Translations under genes and position numbers: made by a program
Shown: in pieces, positions 1 through 8,305 of the stretch
Layout of the letters: each line of letters begins with the position of its first letter
Position numbering within the stretch: the first letter of the stretch is position 1
The notes under the pieces: generated by a model
What the model saw: the letters and a program-made list of their open reading frames with translations, nothing else
What the model was told of the DNA's origin: nothing
Database searches by the model: none
NCBI GenBank assembly: GCA_947501625.1
Contig: CANMWN010000004.1
Location: 1 to 64,000, forward strand
DNA: 64,000 nucleotides
Direction of reading: 5' to 3'
DNA from: an uncultured Flavobacteriaceae bacterium
GTDB lineage: Bacteria; Bacteroidota; Bacteroidia; Flavobacteriales; Flavobacteriaceae

Positions 1-140
1 CAGTGGAAGGCGAAGGCTGGGATGGCTTGTATAACAATGAAATGCTTCCAAGTTCAGATTATTGGTTCTCATTAATCCTGACAGACAGTCAAGGAAATAC
101 AAAAAGACACAGAGGAAACTTTAGCCTTGTTAGAAGATAA
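1..140 (+). CDS. T9SS type B sorting domain protein, C-terminal end only (partial)
   Basis: The first 140 bases read in frame from base 3 to a TAA at 138-140. They encode about 45 residues ending in NFSLVRR. The fragment contains WDG, a DYWF motif and a final basic FSLxRR. The same pattern ends the next two complete proteins (GWDGxYN..LPE.DYW...GHFSLIRR), so this is the end of a gliding-motility-type (CHU_C, type B) C-terminal sorting domain. That domain directs export through the type IX secretion system. The gene body lies outside the window, so its passenger domains are unknown. It is the first of four tandem genes of this kind. Confidence 0.85.
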   Translation, partial: VEGEGWDGLYNNEMLPSSDYWFSLILTDSQGNTKRHRGNFSLVRR

Positions 141-166
141 TAAGAAACACAATAAAAGTTAAAATT

Positions 167-190
167 ACACACGCAACCTTTTACGTGTGT
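167..190 (+). other. Perfect 7-bp hairpin between two T9SS cargo genes
   Basis: ACACACG at 167-173 is exactly complemented by CGTGTGT at 184-190 around a 10-nt loop. No T-run follows, so it is a poor intrinsic terminator. It is more likely a processing or attenuation hairpin in the leader of the gene at 218. No TAnnTTTG element is seen between 141 and 217, which suggests the downstream genes are read from an upstream promoter. Confidence 0.45.
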
Positions 191-217
191 TACGGTCTTT
201 AAATTAAAGATACATTA

Positions 218-3046
218 ATGAAAAGAGACCTACTAATTCTATTTATATTTTTATACTCTTTGAATATATATTCTCAAGGAGAGGCAAACTTTTGGTATTT
301 TGGAGAAAAAGCAGGCCTAAATTTTAATAATTGTTCACCACAAGCAATTACCGATGGTGAATTAGAAACTATTGAAGGGTGTTCTACTTTTTCGGATGCA
401 AATGGAAATCTCTTATTTTATTCTGACGGAAGTACTGTCTGGAATCGCAACCATCAAATAATGCCAAATGGTGAATATTTACTTGGAAATGAATCAAGTT
501 CACAATCAGCAATGATTATTCCAAAACCTGGTAGCAATTCTATTTATTATATTTTTACAGTTGGAACCGAAGCTGCAGAAGGAGAACCTGGATTTAACTA
601 TTATGTAATCGATATGAATGCTGATGGAGGTTTAGGTGATGTAATTGATGGCCCTTTTGATTTATCTGAAGGTAGAGGACATGATTGGACTGAAAAAGTA
701 GCAGCAGTTAAAGGTAGTGAAAGCGGCACCTTTTGGGTTGTATCCTATGTGCCAGATGAATTTGTTGCCTATAAAGTTACAAGTGATGGTGTAGCAGAAA
801 CTCCGGTTAAGTCTCCGGCTTTTCCTGCAAATGATAGAAGAGGGTATTTAAAATTATCGCCTGATGGGACAAAATTGGCGGTTGCTCATCAAGCTGATGG
901 CGCTTTTTTACTTTATAATTTTAATGACGCAACTGGTAAAGCATCAAATCAACTAAACTTACCATTAATTACTGAAGGAAATAAACCATATGGTGTAGAA
1001 TTTTCTGCTAATAGTCAGAAACTTTATGTTCATGCTTCAAACGATGCCTTTAATGCATTTTTAGATGAAAATCCAACAGACCCAACACATATATCAACAC
1101 TTTTTCAATTTGATGTTTCTCTTGGTTCTAGTATAGATATAATTAATTCTAGAACAATAATTCATGAAGGTGAATTATTTAGAGGTTCATTACAATTGGG
1201 CCCTGACAGAAAAATTTATCGCTCACTAGCACGCTCATACACCGAAGGAATACCTCAACTTGGTGTCATTGAAAATCCTGAAGAAGATGGACTTGCATGT
1301 AATTACAACCATGGCTCAATAGGTTTATTAGGAAGAATGTCAACACAAGGCCTTCCTCCTTTTATTGCTTCAATCTTTTCACAAGTACAAGTAATTGCAG
1401 AAAATCCTGATGGTGAGCAAACTTTAATAAACAATGGCGATAGTATTAATTTATGTAATGGAAGTGATATCTCTTTTTATTCTGAAAGCCTTAGTGGTAC
1501 AGCAACCTATAATTGGTATTATAATGATGATCGATTCCCTATTTCAACAAGTCCAATTTTACAATTAAACAACTTAGCATCAACAGATGCTGGAAGTTAT
1601 TCACTTGTAGTTCAACATACCGATATTTGTGGTAATACTAATACTTTAGAATCTCAATTTTCAATTAATATAATTGACAACCCAAATCTAATATCTCCGC
1701 TTGACTTTTACAATTGTGATGTTGATGGAGTCAATGATGGTTTTACTGATTTTAATTTATCCGAAATTAATGATGTTGTAATAATTGATGATATAGGCTT
1801 AAATGTTATCAGTTATCATTTAAACTATCAAGATGCTAGATCAAATATTAATCCTTTAGATTTATATCCATTTAATAATTCTATTTCCAATACAATTTTT
1901 GTTAGAGTTCAAAATGGTGCCGGTTGTTTTAGTGTAGCAACTGTTAACCTATATGTTTCTAATACCTCCTTCCCTAATAATTATTCTGGTGAAATATTCC
2001 AAACTTGCGAAAATGATGATATAAATGATGGGTTGACTTTATTTGACCTTTCAGGTTTAGAAACTACTTTTTTAAATCAATTTCCTCCAAATCCAAATTT
2101 AAGTGCTCATTATTATAAAACATTGACTGACGCACAACTAGAATTAAATGAAATTCCACAAAATATTCCATACATGAGTGAAAATCCTTACAGTCAAACG
2201 CTTTATGTTCGAATTGAAAACAGTTTGAATGGAGATTGTGTAGGAATTGGACCCTATCTAACACTTGTCGTTTTTCCAAGGCCTGAATTTGAAGTAGAAC
2301 CAGAAATAATAATGTGTACAAACTTGACCTCTTTTGCAACTATAAGCGCTTTTAATCCTCAAGGAATGTATTCTTATGATTGGACTGGTCCAAATGGGTT
2401 TACCAGCAACAACCCAACAACAACTGTAACTGAAGGTGGCATATATACAGTTGTGGCATCTTCAGTAGCACCTAATGGTGACATTTGTGAATCTCTACCA
2501 AAAACTGTCAATGTTATAGAATCATCAGTTGCCCAAATTGATCAAGAAGACATCTTAATTACCGATGACTCGACTAATAATACCATTACTATTTTAACAG
2601 ATAACGACAACATTGGAACTGGCAACTATGAATTTGCTCTAGACTACGAATTCGGACCATATCAAGACTCTCCTTTTTTTGAGAATGTTAGTATTGGTAT
2701 TCATACACTATATATAAATGATAAAAATGGGTGTGGATTAACCTCAATTGAAGTATCCGTTATTGGATTCCCTAAATTCTTCACTCCTAATAATGACGGA
2801 TTCAACGACACTTGGAGAATATTAGGAGTAAATGATCGTTTTTATAGTGCATCTACCTTGCAAATTTTTAATAGATTTGGAAAAATATTAGCAATTATAA
2901 AACCTTCTGACCAAGGTTGGGATGGAAATTATAATGGATATAAACTCCCTGAAGCAGATTATTGGTACAAAGCAGAAATTATTGATAACCAAGGAAATAT
3001 TAGAAACAAAAAAGGACACTTTAGCCTTATTAGAAGAAAATATTAA
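218..3046 (+). CDS. Large exported protein with propeller-like N-terminus and T9SS type B sorting domain
   Basis: The 942-aa protein starts with a signal peptide (residues 1-19, ending IYSQG). The long N-terminal region (about 22-390) has repeated blades such as NLLFYSDGSTVWNRNH, LKLSPDGTKLAVAH and VEFSANSQKLYVH, which suggest a beta-propeller. An Ig-like segment follows at about 395-490 (WYYNDD ... ASTDAGSYSLVV), then further beta-rich repeats. The last ~92 residues form the CHU_C/type B sorting domain, with FTPNNDGFNDTW, IFNRFGK, GWDG and a terminal FSLIRRKY. Export through the outer membrane by the type IX system, with processing and surface attachment or release, follows from that family. 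The binding target is unknown. It is a paralogue of the next gene, 8 nt downstream. Confidence 0.88.
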   Translation: MKRDLLILFIFLYSLNIYSQGEANFWYFGEKAGLNFNNCSPQAITDGELETIEGCSTFSDANGNLLFYSDGSTVWNRNHQIMPNGEYLLGNESSSQSAMIIPKPGSNSIYYIFTVGTEAAEGEPGFNYYVIDMNADGGLGDVIDGPFDLSEGRGHDWTEKVAAVKGSESGTFWVVSYVPDEFVAYKVTSDGVAETPVKSPAFPANDRRGYLKLSPDGTKLAVAHQADGAFLLYNFNDATGKASNQLNLPLITEGNKPYGVEFSANSQKLYVHASNDAFNAFLDENPTDPTHISTLFQFDVSLGSSIDIINSRTIIHEGELFRGSLQLGPDRKIYRSLARSYTEGIPQLGVIENPEEDGLACNYNHGSIGLLGRMSTQGLPPFIASIFSQVQVIAENPDGEQTLINNGDSINLCNGSDISFYSESLSGTATYNWYYNDDRFPISTSPILQLNNLASTDAGSYSLVVQHTDICGNTNTLESQFSINIIDNPNLISPLDFYNCDVDGVNDGFTDFNLSEINDVVIIDDIGLNVISYHLNYQDARSNINPLDLYPFNNSISNTIFVRVQNGAGCFSVATVNLYVSNTSFPNNYSGEIFQTCENDDINDGLTLFDLSGLETTFLNQFPPNPNLSAHYYKTLTDAQLELNEIPQNIPYMSENPYSQTLYVRIENSLNGDCVGIGPYLTLVVFPRPEFEVEPEIIMCTNLTSFATISAFNPQGMYSYDWTGPNGFTSNNPTTTVTEGGIYTVVASSVAPNGDICESLPKTVNVIESSVAQIDQEDILITDDSTNNTITILTDNDNIGTGNYEFALDYEFGPYQDSPFFENVSIGIHTLYINDKNGCGLTSIEVSVIGFPKFFTPNNDGFNDTWRILGVNDRFYSASTLQIFNRFGKILAIIKPSDQGWDGNYNGYKLPEADYWYKAEIIDNQGNIRNKKGHFSLIRRKY

Positions 3047-3054
3047 TTGAATTA

Positions 3055-5472
3055 ATGAAAAAAATACTACTCATAATATGTATTTTATTAGGAATTTCAA
3101 ATCATGCTCAAAAGCAGACTGCTAATTGGTATTTTGGAAGTTATGCGGCGTTAGATTTTAATTCTGGAAATCCAGTTGCTTTAACTGATAGTCAAATGAC
3201 AACAAACGAGGGTTGCGCTTCAATTTCTGATTATGATGGAAATTTATTATTCTATACAGATGGTGTAACAGTTTGGAATAGAAATCATTTAGTAATGCCA
3301 AATGGAATAAACTTAAATGGTAACAGTTCAAGTACCAATTCGGCAATTATTATACCTAAACCAGACAATCAAGATGTATATTATATATTCACTGTTGATC
3401 ACTTAGGCAACTCAAAAGGTTTACAGTATAGCGAAGTAAACATGCAACTTGATAGCGGAATGGGAGATATTACTGTTAAAAACACTCTCCTTTACACTCC
3501 TTCGACCGAAAAGATAACTGCGGTAAGGCATCAAAATGATACGGATTGGTGGGTTTTATCACATGGCTGGAATGATGACACTTTTTATGCTCATAGAGTT
3601 ACAAACAGTGGAATCACATCAAATGTTCAATCAACTATTGGAATAAATGTAACTGGAGGTCATGATAATACAATTGGTGCTATGAAATTTTCGCCAGACG
3701 GTAAAAAAATTGCAATCGCTCATAGTTACGATATAAACATTGTTCAAATTTTGGATTTTGATGACTCAACTGGTATAATTTCCAATCCAATAACTTTTTC
3801 CTCGTTTGGTACAAGTGATAGAGGTGTATATGGCGTTGAATTTTCACCAGATAGTAAACTTCTTTATGTTTCAGATTCAAGTGGAGAAATATATCAATAT
3901 AATGTGGATTTAAATGACGCAAACGCAATAATTAATTCTAAAATTGAAATTGCAAGTGGAATAAATTGGATAGGCGCCTTACAATTAGCTCCAAATGGAA
4001 AAATATATGTAGCTAAAGAAAATTCTGAATATTTAGGCGTAATTGATTCTCCAAACGAAATAGGAGTTAACTCAAATTATATTGGTGAAGGAATATACCT
4101 TGAAGGTAAAAGTTCTAAATTTGGATTACCACCATTTATCCAATCCTATTTTTGGAGCGCAGTAAGTGTTGAAAATAATTGCTTCGGAGAAAGCACTCTA
4201 TTTACACTAACTAATCCAGATGTAAGTCAAGTTTGGGATTTTGGAGATCCAGCATCAGGAATTAACAATACTTCAACCGATGTTAATCCAACACACATAT
4301 TCACCAATCCTGGAGTATATAATGTAATTGTAACTACAACAAATGCATTAGGGCAAAGTAACCCTATACCTATTGAGATAATAATTCATGAAATTCCAAC
4401 AGCTAATCAACCAATTGATTATATACTTTGTGATAATGACGATGACAATAATGACTCGAATGGAGTTATTCAAACTTTCTTACTTTCAAGTAAAGATACA
4501 GAGATTCTTGGCTCGCAAGACCCGAGTCAATTTGATGTTTTTTATTATGAAGACATAAATTATACTCAAAAAATAAATAAAACTATTGATTACGAGAATA
4601 TTATTGCTGATTCTCAAAGAGTTTTTGCCAAAGTAATTAATAAGAATAATGACACTTGTTTTGAAACTACTGAATTTGATTTAATTGTAAATAAAACACC
4701 ACAATTTGATTTAATTGAAGAGAAAATCATTTGTGCTAACAATTTACCAGATTCATTGAGCCCAGAAAATCCAGAAGATATATATACCTACACTTGGACT
4801 AGGGATGACGGCTCGGTATTCTCGATCAACGAAACTATTACATTTAATGATGTTTCATCTATTCCAAATGAAGGATTTGAACTAACATTAACAGCTACAA
4901 ATACAAATATGTGTACTAGCTCTAAAACTGTATTGATTAGAAAAATTGTTCCCGCTCAATTTACCTTAGATGACATCGTAGTTATGGATTTATCAGACAA
5001 TAATAGTATTACAATCAACCCTCAAGATGTGAATTTTAATGCTAGTGATTATGAATTTGCGATTGAAGATGAAAATGGTATCATAGGTTCTTATCAAAGT
5101 GAGTTACTTTTTGAAAACTTAACTCCAGGAATTAAAATATTACATATAAGAGATATTTATGGTTGTAATTCTTCAACTCTAGAATTTCCAATAATAGGTT
5201 TTCGAAAATATTTTACTCCAAATAACGACGGAATTAATGACACATGGCATGTACTTGGTGTGAATAGAAACTTTTATGCTGCGTCTATCATCAAAATTTT
5301 TGATAGATTTGGTAAAATAATTACAACTGTTAGTCCTAGTAGTGAAGGTTGGGATGGTTTCTATAATGGTAAAGAATTACCTGAAACTGATTATTGGTTT
5401 ACTGTTCAACTCATTGATGATGCTGGTGAAAGCAAAGAATATAAAGGACATTTCAGTCTAATAAGACGCTAA
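3055..5472 (+). CDS. Exported propeller/PKD protein with T9SS type B sorting domain
   Basis: This 805-aa protein has a signal peptide (1-18, ending NHAQ). Its propeller-like region (about 20-370) closely parallels the preceding protein: both carry TANWYFG/EANFWYFG, GNLLFYTDG.TVWNRNH and VEFSPDSKLLYVS. At about 375-450 a PKD domain is visible (WDFGDPASG ... HIFTNPGVYNVIV). The C-terminal ~90 residues are a type B sorting domain (YFTPNNDGINDTW, IFDRFGK, GWDGFYNG, FSLIRR). The stop codon is followed at once by the start of the next gene, so the cluster is surely one transcript. The clear similarity to the upstream neighbour indicates tandem duplication with later divergence in the middle. Ligand unknown. 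Confidence 0.88.
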   Translation: MKKILLIICILLGISNHAQKQTANWYFGSYAALDFNSGNPVALTDSQMTTNEGCASISDYDGNLLFYTDGVTVWNRNHLVMPNGINLNGNSSSTNSAIIIPKPDNQDVYYIFTVDHLGNSKGLQYSEVNMQLDSGMGDITVKNTLLYTPSTEKITAVRHQNDTDWWVLSHGWNDDTFYAHRVTNSGITSNVQSTIGINVTGGHDNTIGAMKFSPDGKKIAIAHSYDINIVQILDFDDSTGIISNPITFSSFGTSDRGVYGVEFSPDSKLLYVSDSSGEIYQYNVDLNDANAIINSKIEIASGINWIGALQLAPNGKIYVAKENSEYLGVIDSPNEIGVNSNYIGEGIYLEGKSSKFGLPPFIQSYFWSAVSVENNCFGESTLFTLTNPDVSQVWDFGDPASGINNTSTDVNPTHIFTNPGVYNVIVTTTNALGQSNPIPIEIIIHEIPTANQPIDYILCDNDDDNNDSNGVIQTFLLSSKDTEILGSQDPSQFDVFYYEDINYTQKINKTIDYENIIADSQRVFAKVINKNNDTCFETTEFDLIVNKTPQFDLIEEKIICANNLPDSLSPENPEDIYTYTWTRDDGSVFSINETITFNDVSSIPNEGFELTLTATNTNMCTSSKTVLIRKIVPAQFTLDDIVVMDLSDNNSITINPQDVNFNASDYEFAIEDENGIIGSYQSELLFENLTPGIKILHIRDIYGCNSSTLEFPIIGFRKYFTPNNDGINDTWHVLGVNRNFYAASIIKIFDRFGKIITTVSPSSEGWDGFYNGKELPETDYWFTVQLIDDAGESKEYKGHFSLIRR

Positions 5473-7254
5473 ATGAAATTTCGCATTACAATATGCATTT
5501 TATTATTTTCTCTATTCAATATTGATTTATTTAGTCAAGATATTGAACTTTTTCGTCAATTTGGAGGGAGAATTGATTTCTTGATGATTGGAAACACACT
5601 AAACACTCAAGAAAATGGTTTAACTTCCGATTGTATTATAAATACGGAATCTTCAACAACCCTAAGTTTATCAACTGACAATACCATTCAAGCAGCATTC
5701 TTGTATTGGGCTGGTTCTGGAACTGGAGATTTTGAAATTAAACTAAATGATATTGATTTAACTCCTGAACGAACATTTATTGATGTTCAAGAAACCAGTG
5801 GAAGAGAATTCTTTAGTGCATTTGCCGATGTTACCGAACAAGTAATTTCAACAGGAAATGGAAATTATACCTTATCGGATTTTGATTTAACAAGTGTTAT
5901 TCCCGATTATTGTAATAATGCTACTAATTTTGGCGGATGGTCAATTATCATAATCTATCAAAATGACTCTTTACCATTGAATCAAATAAATATTTATGAC
6001 GGTTTACAACATGTTCCAGAAAATATTACCATCCAACTTGACAATCTGAATGTCATTGATGATGATGGTGCAAAAATTGGATTTCTTGCTTGGGAAGGCG
6101 ATGCAGGATTGAGTGTCAATGAATCGTTACGCATCAACGGAAATTTAATAGGAAATCCACCTTTAAATCCTCCAACTAATGCCTTTAACGGCACTAATAG
6201 TTTTACTGGAGTATCTAATCTGTTTAATATGGATATGGATTTTTATGACATCCAAAATAACATTGATATTGGCGATACCAATGCTACTATTGAACTCACT
6301 TCTGGTCAAGATTTTGTAATGATTAATACTATCATCACAAAACTCAACAGTCAACTTCCTGATGGAACTGTCAACATTGACCAATATGAAATTACGAATT
6401 GTAATGAGCGAATTTCTCAATTGGATTTTACAGTATTTAATAGGAATTCCACAGAAGTATTGCCTGCAGGAACTTTAATTAATATTTATATAGATAATAT
6501 CCTAATTCAAAGCCTACAAACTACGTTCGATATTCCGATTGAAGGCTCTGAAAGTTTTTCTATTCCTATAACTATTCCTGAATCTATAGTTGAAAACTTC
6601 ACTCTTTCAATTCACATAGATGAAGAAAATGCAATTTTAGAAATAAGCGATACAAATAATACGGACTCGATAGAGTTTACGCTACCTCAACCTCCTGAAA
6701 CCATTGAAATTGAACATTTAGAAACCTGTAATATAGGTTTTGAAAAAGGGAATTTTGACTTAAACGACACTTACACTTTTGTTACTTCAAACTATGACAG
6801 TATTATTGATTTTATCTTTTATCCCACTTTAGAAGATTTGGAAAACGATACGAATCCAATAAATCCGCTTTTAGAATATCAAAACATTTCTAATCCGCAG
6901 ACTATTTTTATAAAAACAATTGATACAAATACAGATTGTTTTGCTGTAAATGAATTTGAATTAAATGTGACAAACTGCCCTCCTACTTTTCCTGAAGGAT
7001 TTTCTCCAAATGGTGATGGAACTAATGACCAATTGGATATTCTTGGGCTCTATGACATTTTTACAGATTTTAAATTATTGATTTACAATCGTTATGGAAA
7101 TCTAGTTTTTGAAGGAGATAACAATTCATCAAAATGGAATGGAAGACTTTTTAACAATAAAAAACCGTTACCAACCGCTACCTACTTTTACACGCTTTAC
7201 TTAAACGATAATAATTACAAACCTCTAAATGGCTGGGTGTACTTGAGTAGATAA
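5473..7254 (+). CDS. Exported T9SS type B protein with CARDB-like domain
   Basis: The 593-aa protein begins with a signal peptide (1-21, ending LFSQ). Residues ~40-300 form a beta-rich module (AAFLYWAGSG, FADVTEQV, GGWSIIIIYQN, GLQHV) of the kind often found in flavobacterial surface proteins. A CARDB-like module follows at about 310-400 (LDFTVFNRNS ... DTNNTDSIEF). The last ~88 residues are a type B sorting domain (FSPNGDGTNDQLDILG, IYNRYGNLVFEG, KWNG, WVYLSR), with a more divergent tail than its two upstream neighbours. ATG directly abuts the previous TAA, showing translational coupling. The role is likely as an adhesin or another surface protein. Confidence 0.85.
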   Translation: MKFRITICILLFSLFNIDLFSQDIELFRQFGGRIDFLMIGNTLNTQENGLTSDCIINTESSTTLSLSTDNTIQAAFLYWAGSGTGDFEIKLNDIDLTPERTFIDVQETSGREFFSAFADVTEQVISTGNGNYTLSDFDLTSVIPDYCNNATNFGGWSIIIIYQNDSLPLNQINIYDGLQHVPENITIQLDNLNVIDDDGAKIGFLAWEGDAGLSVNESLRINGNLIGNPPLNPPTNAFNGTNSFTGVSNLFNMDMDFYDIQNNIDIGDTNATIELTSGQDFVMINTIITKLNSQLPDGTVNIDQYEITNCNERISQLDFTVFNRNSTEVLPAGTLINIYIDNILIQSLQTTFDIPIEGSESFSIPITIPESIVENFTLSIHIDEENAILEISDTNNTDSIEFTLPQPPETIEIEHLETCNIGFEKGNFDLNDTYTFVTSNYDSIIDFIFYPTLEDLENDTNPINPLLEYQNISNPQTIFIKTIDTNTDCFAVNEFELNVTNCPPTFPEGFSPNGDGTNDQLDILGLYDIFTDFKLLIYNRYGNLVFEGDNNSSKWNGRLFNNKKPLPTATYFYTLYLNDNNYKPLNGWVYLSR

Positions 7255-7258
7255 AACA

Positions 7259-7999
7259 ATGAAAGCAAAATATGACCAAATAGGAAAAAGTTATTCTAAC
7301 AAAAGAAAAAGCGATCCGAGAATTGCTAGAGCATTAAATCAAAAATTAAAAGGAGCATCTAAAGTATTAAATATTGGTGCTGGCACAGGTTCTTATGAGT
7401 CAAAAGACATTGATTTAATAGCAGTTGAACCTTCTAAAGAAATGATACTACAAAGAGCAAATGACGCTCATCCTGTTGTGCAATCATATGCTGAAGAATT
7501 ACCATTTGCAGACAATACGTTTTCACATACCATTTCTATTTTATCTATGCATCATTGGACCGACCGCAAAAAGGCATTTGAAGAAATAAACCGAGTGACT
7601 AGAGAAAAATTTGTTGCAATAACTTGGAATCCAAATTCTAATCCATTTTGGTTAACTAAAGATTATTTTCCTGAAATTTATCAAAAAGATTTAACTATTT
7701 TTCCGCCAATCGAAGAATTCAAAGACAGTTTTATAAATGTACAATTTGAACCTCTATTAATTCCTCAAGACTGCCAAGATGGTTTTTTAGCTGCCTTTTG
7801 GAAAAGACCAAAGGCTTACTTAGAAAATGATGTCCGAAATTCAATTTCAACTTTTTCTAAACTACCTAACTTAAATGATGGACTTAAAAAACTAGAAAAT
7901 GACATAAATAATGGTATATGGGAAAGCAAAAACAAATTCTTATTAGATAAAGAATTTATAGATGTAGGGTATATAATTTTAACTGCTGAAATAAATTAG
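7259..7999 (+). CDS. Class I SAM-dependent methyltransferase (methyltransf_11 type)
   Basis: The 246-aa protein has the SAM-binding motif I VLNIGAGTGSYE at about 36-48. An acidic residue ends strand 2 (VEPS), motif post-II is AEELPFADNTFSHTISILSMHHW, and a helix EEINRVTRE follows, all typical of UbiE/BioC-like methyltransferases. The substrate cannot be told from sequence. It starts 4 nt after the T9SS gene, so it is probably the last gene of that transcript, although no functional link is obvious. A hairpin follows its stop. Confidence 0.85.
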   Translation: MKAKYDQIGKSYSNKRKSDPRIARALNQKLKGASKVLNIGAGTGSYESKDIDLIAVEPSKEMILQRANDAHPVVQSYAEELPFADNTFSHTISILSMHHWTDRKKAFEEINRVTREKFVAITWNPNSNPFWLTKDYFPEIYQKDLTIFPPIEEFKDSFINVQFEPLLIPQDCQDGFLAAFWKRPKAYLENDVRNSISTFSKLPNLNDGLKKLENDINNGIWESKNKFLLDKEFIDVGYIILTAEIN

Positions 8000-8039
8000 T
8001 TTATTTAACATCTTTAAATACATGAATTTGTTAAATAAA
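8000..8039 (+). terminator. AT-rich hairpin after the methyltransferase gene
   Basis: TTTATTTAACA at 8000-8010 pairs perfectly with TGTTAAATAAA at 8029-8039 across an 18-nt loop. It sits directly behind the TAG at 7997-7999. The stem is weak and no U-tract follows, so termination is inferred from position only. Confidence 0.35.
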
Positions 8040-8085
8040 TTAATTATATTAGTAGTTCTTTAATATACCACTATTTATACTTATT

Positions 8086-8202
8086 ATGTTAAAACATATT
8101 ATTTTTGAAATCATTTTTAGAATAACATTTTGGCTTGTTATTTTCACTGTCGTCTATTTAATAATTCAAGGGCTGACCCAAAGAAATACCTCAAATAAAT
8201 AA
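8086..8202 (+). CDS. Possible 38-aa single-span membrane peptide
   Basis: An ATG at 8086 opens 38 codons to TAA at 8200-8202, followed by a second TAA. The predicted peptide is MLKHIIFEIIFRITFWLVIF and then VVYLIIQGLTQRNTSNK. It has a short basic N-terminus, one hydrophobic stretch long enough to cross the membrane (about 6-29) and a polar tail. Small membrane peptides of this form are common but hard to prove in AT-rich DNA, where hydrophobic codons arise by chance. No clear promoter box lies in front. I recognise no family. Confidence 0.3.
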   Translation: MLKHIIFEIIFRITFWLVIFTVVYLIIQGLTQRNTSNK

Positions 8203-8293
8203 TAAATTTTACCTCAGATTGCTTTTTGCACTATTCTTTTATTATCACTAATGTAAACCAAAAAGAATTTAAAAAGATAATACTTATTCTCCG

Positions 8294-8301
8294 TATTTTT
8301 G
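8294..8301 (+). promoter_or_regulatory. -7 promoter element of uvrB
   Basis: TATTTTTG matches the Bacteroidota TAnnTTTG -7 box. It ends only 4 nt before the uvrB ATG at 8306. If used as in other flavobacteria, the transcript would begin at or next to the start codon. No TTTG is seen about 19 nt upstream. Confidence 0.5.
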
Positions 8302-8305
8302 CAGT

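Larger units (their letters stand above)
8000..8305. other. 306-nt intergenic region before uvrB
   Basis: The region holds an 11-bp perfect inverted repeat at 8000-8010/8029-8039, starting one base after the methyltransferase stop. It also holds a possible 38-codon ORF (8086-8202) and, just before uvrB, a -7-type promoter box. The hairpin is pure AT-type sequence without a following T-run, so it may be a weak terminator. I see nothing else in it. Confidence 0.6.

Noticed and set aside
2064-2339. Minus-strand open frame of 91 codons inside the first T9SS gene, and many similar frames elsewhere
   Set aside because: These lie antisense or out of frame within well-supported genes, with no promoter box and no family resemblance.
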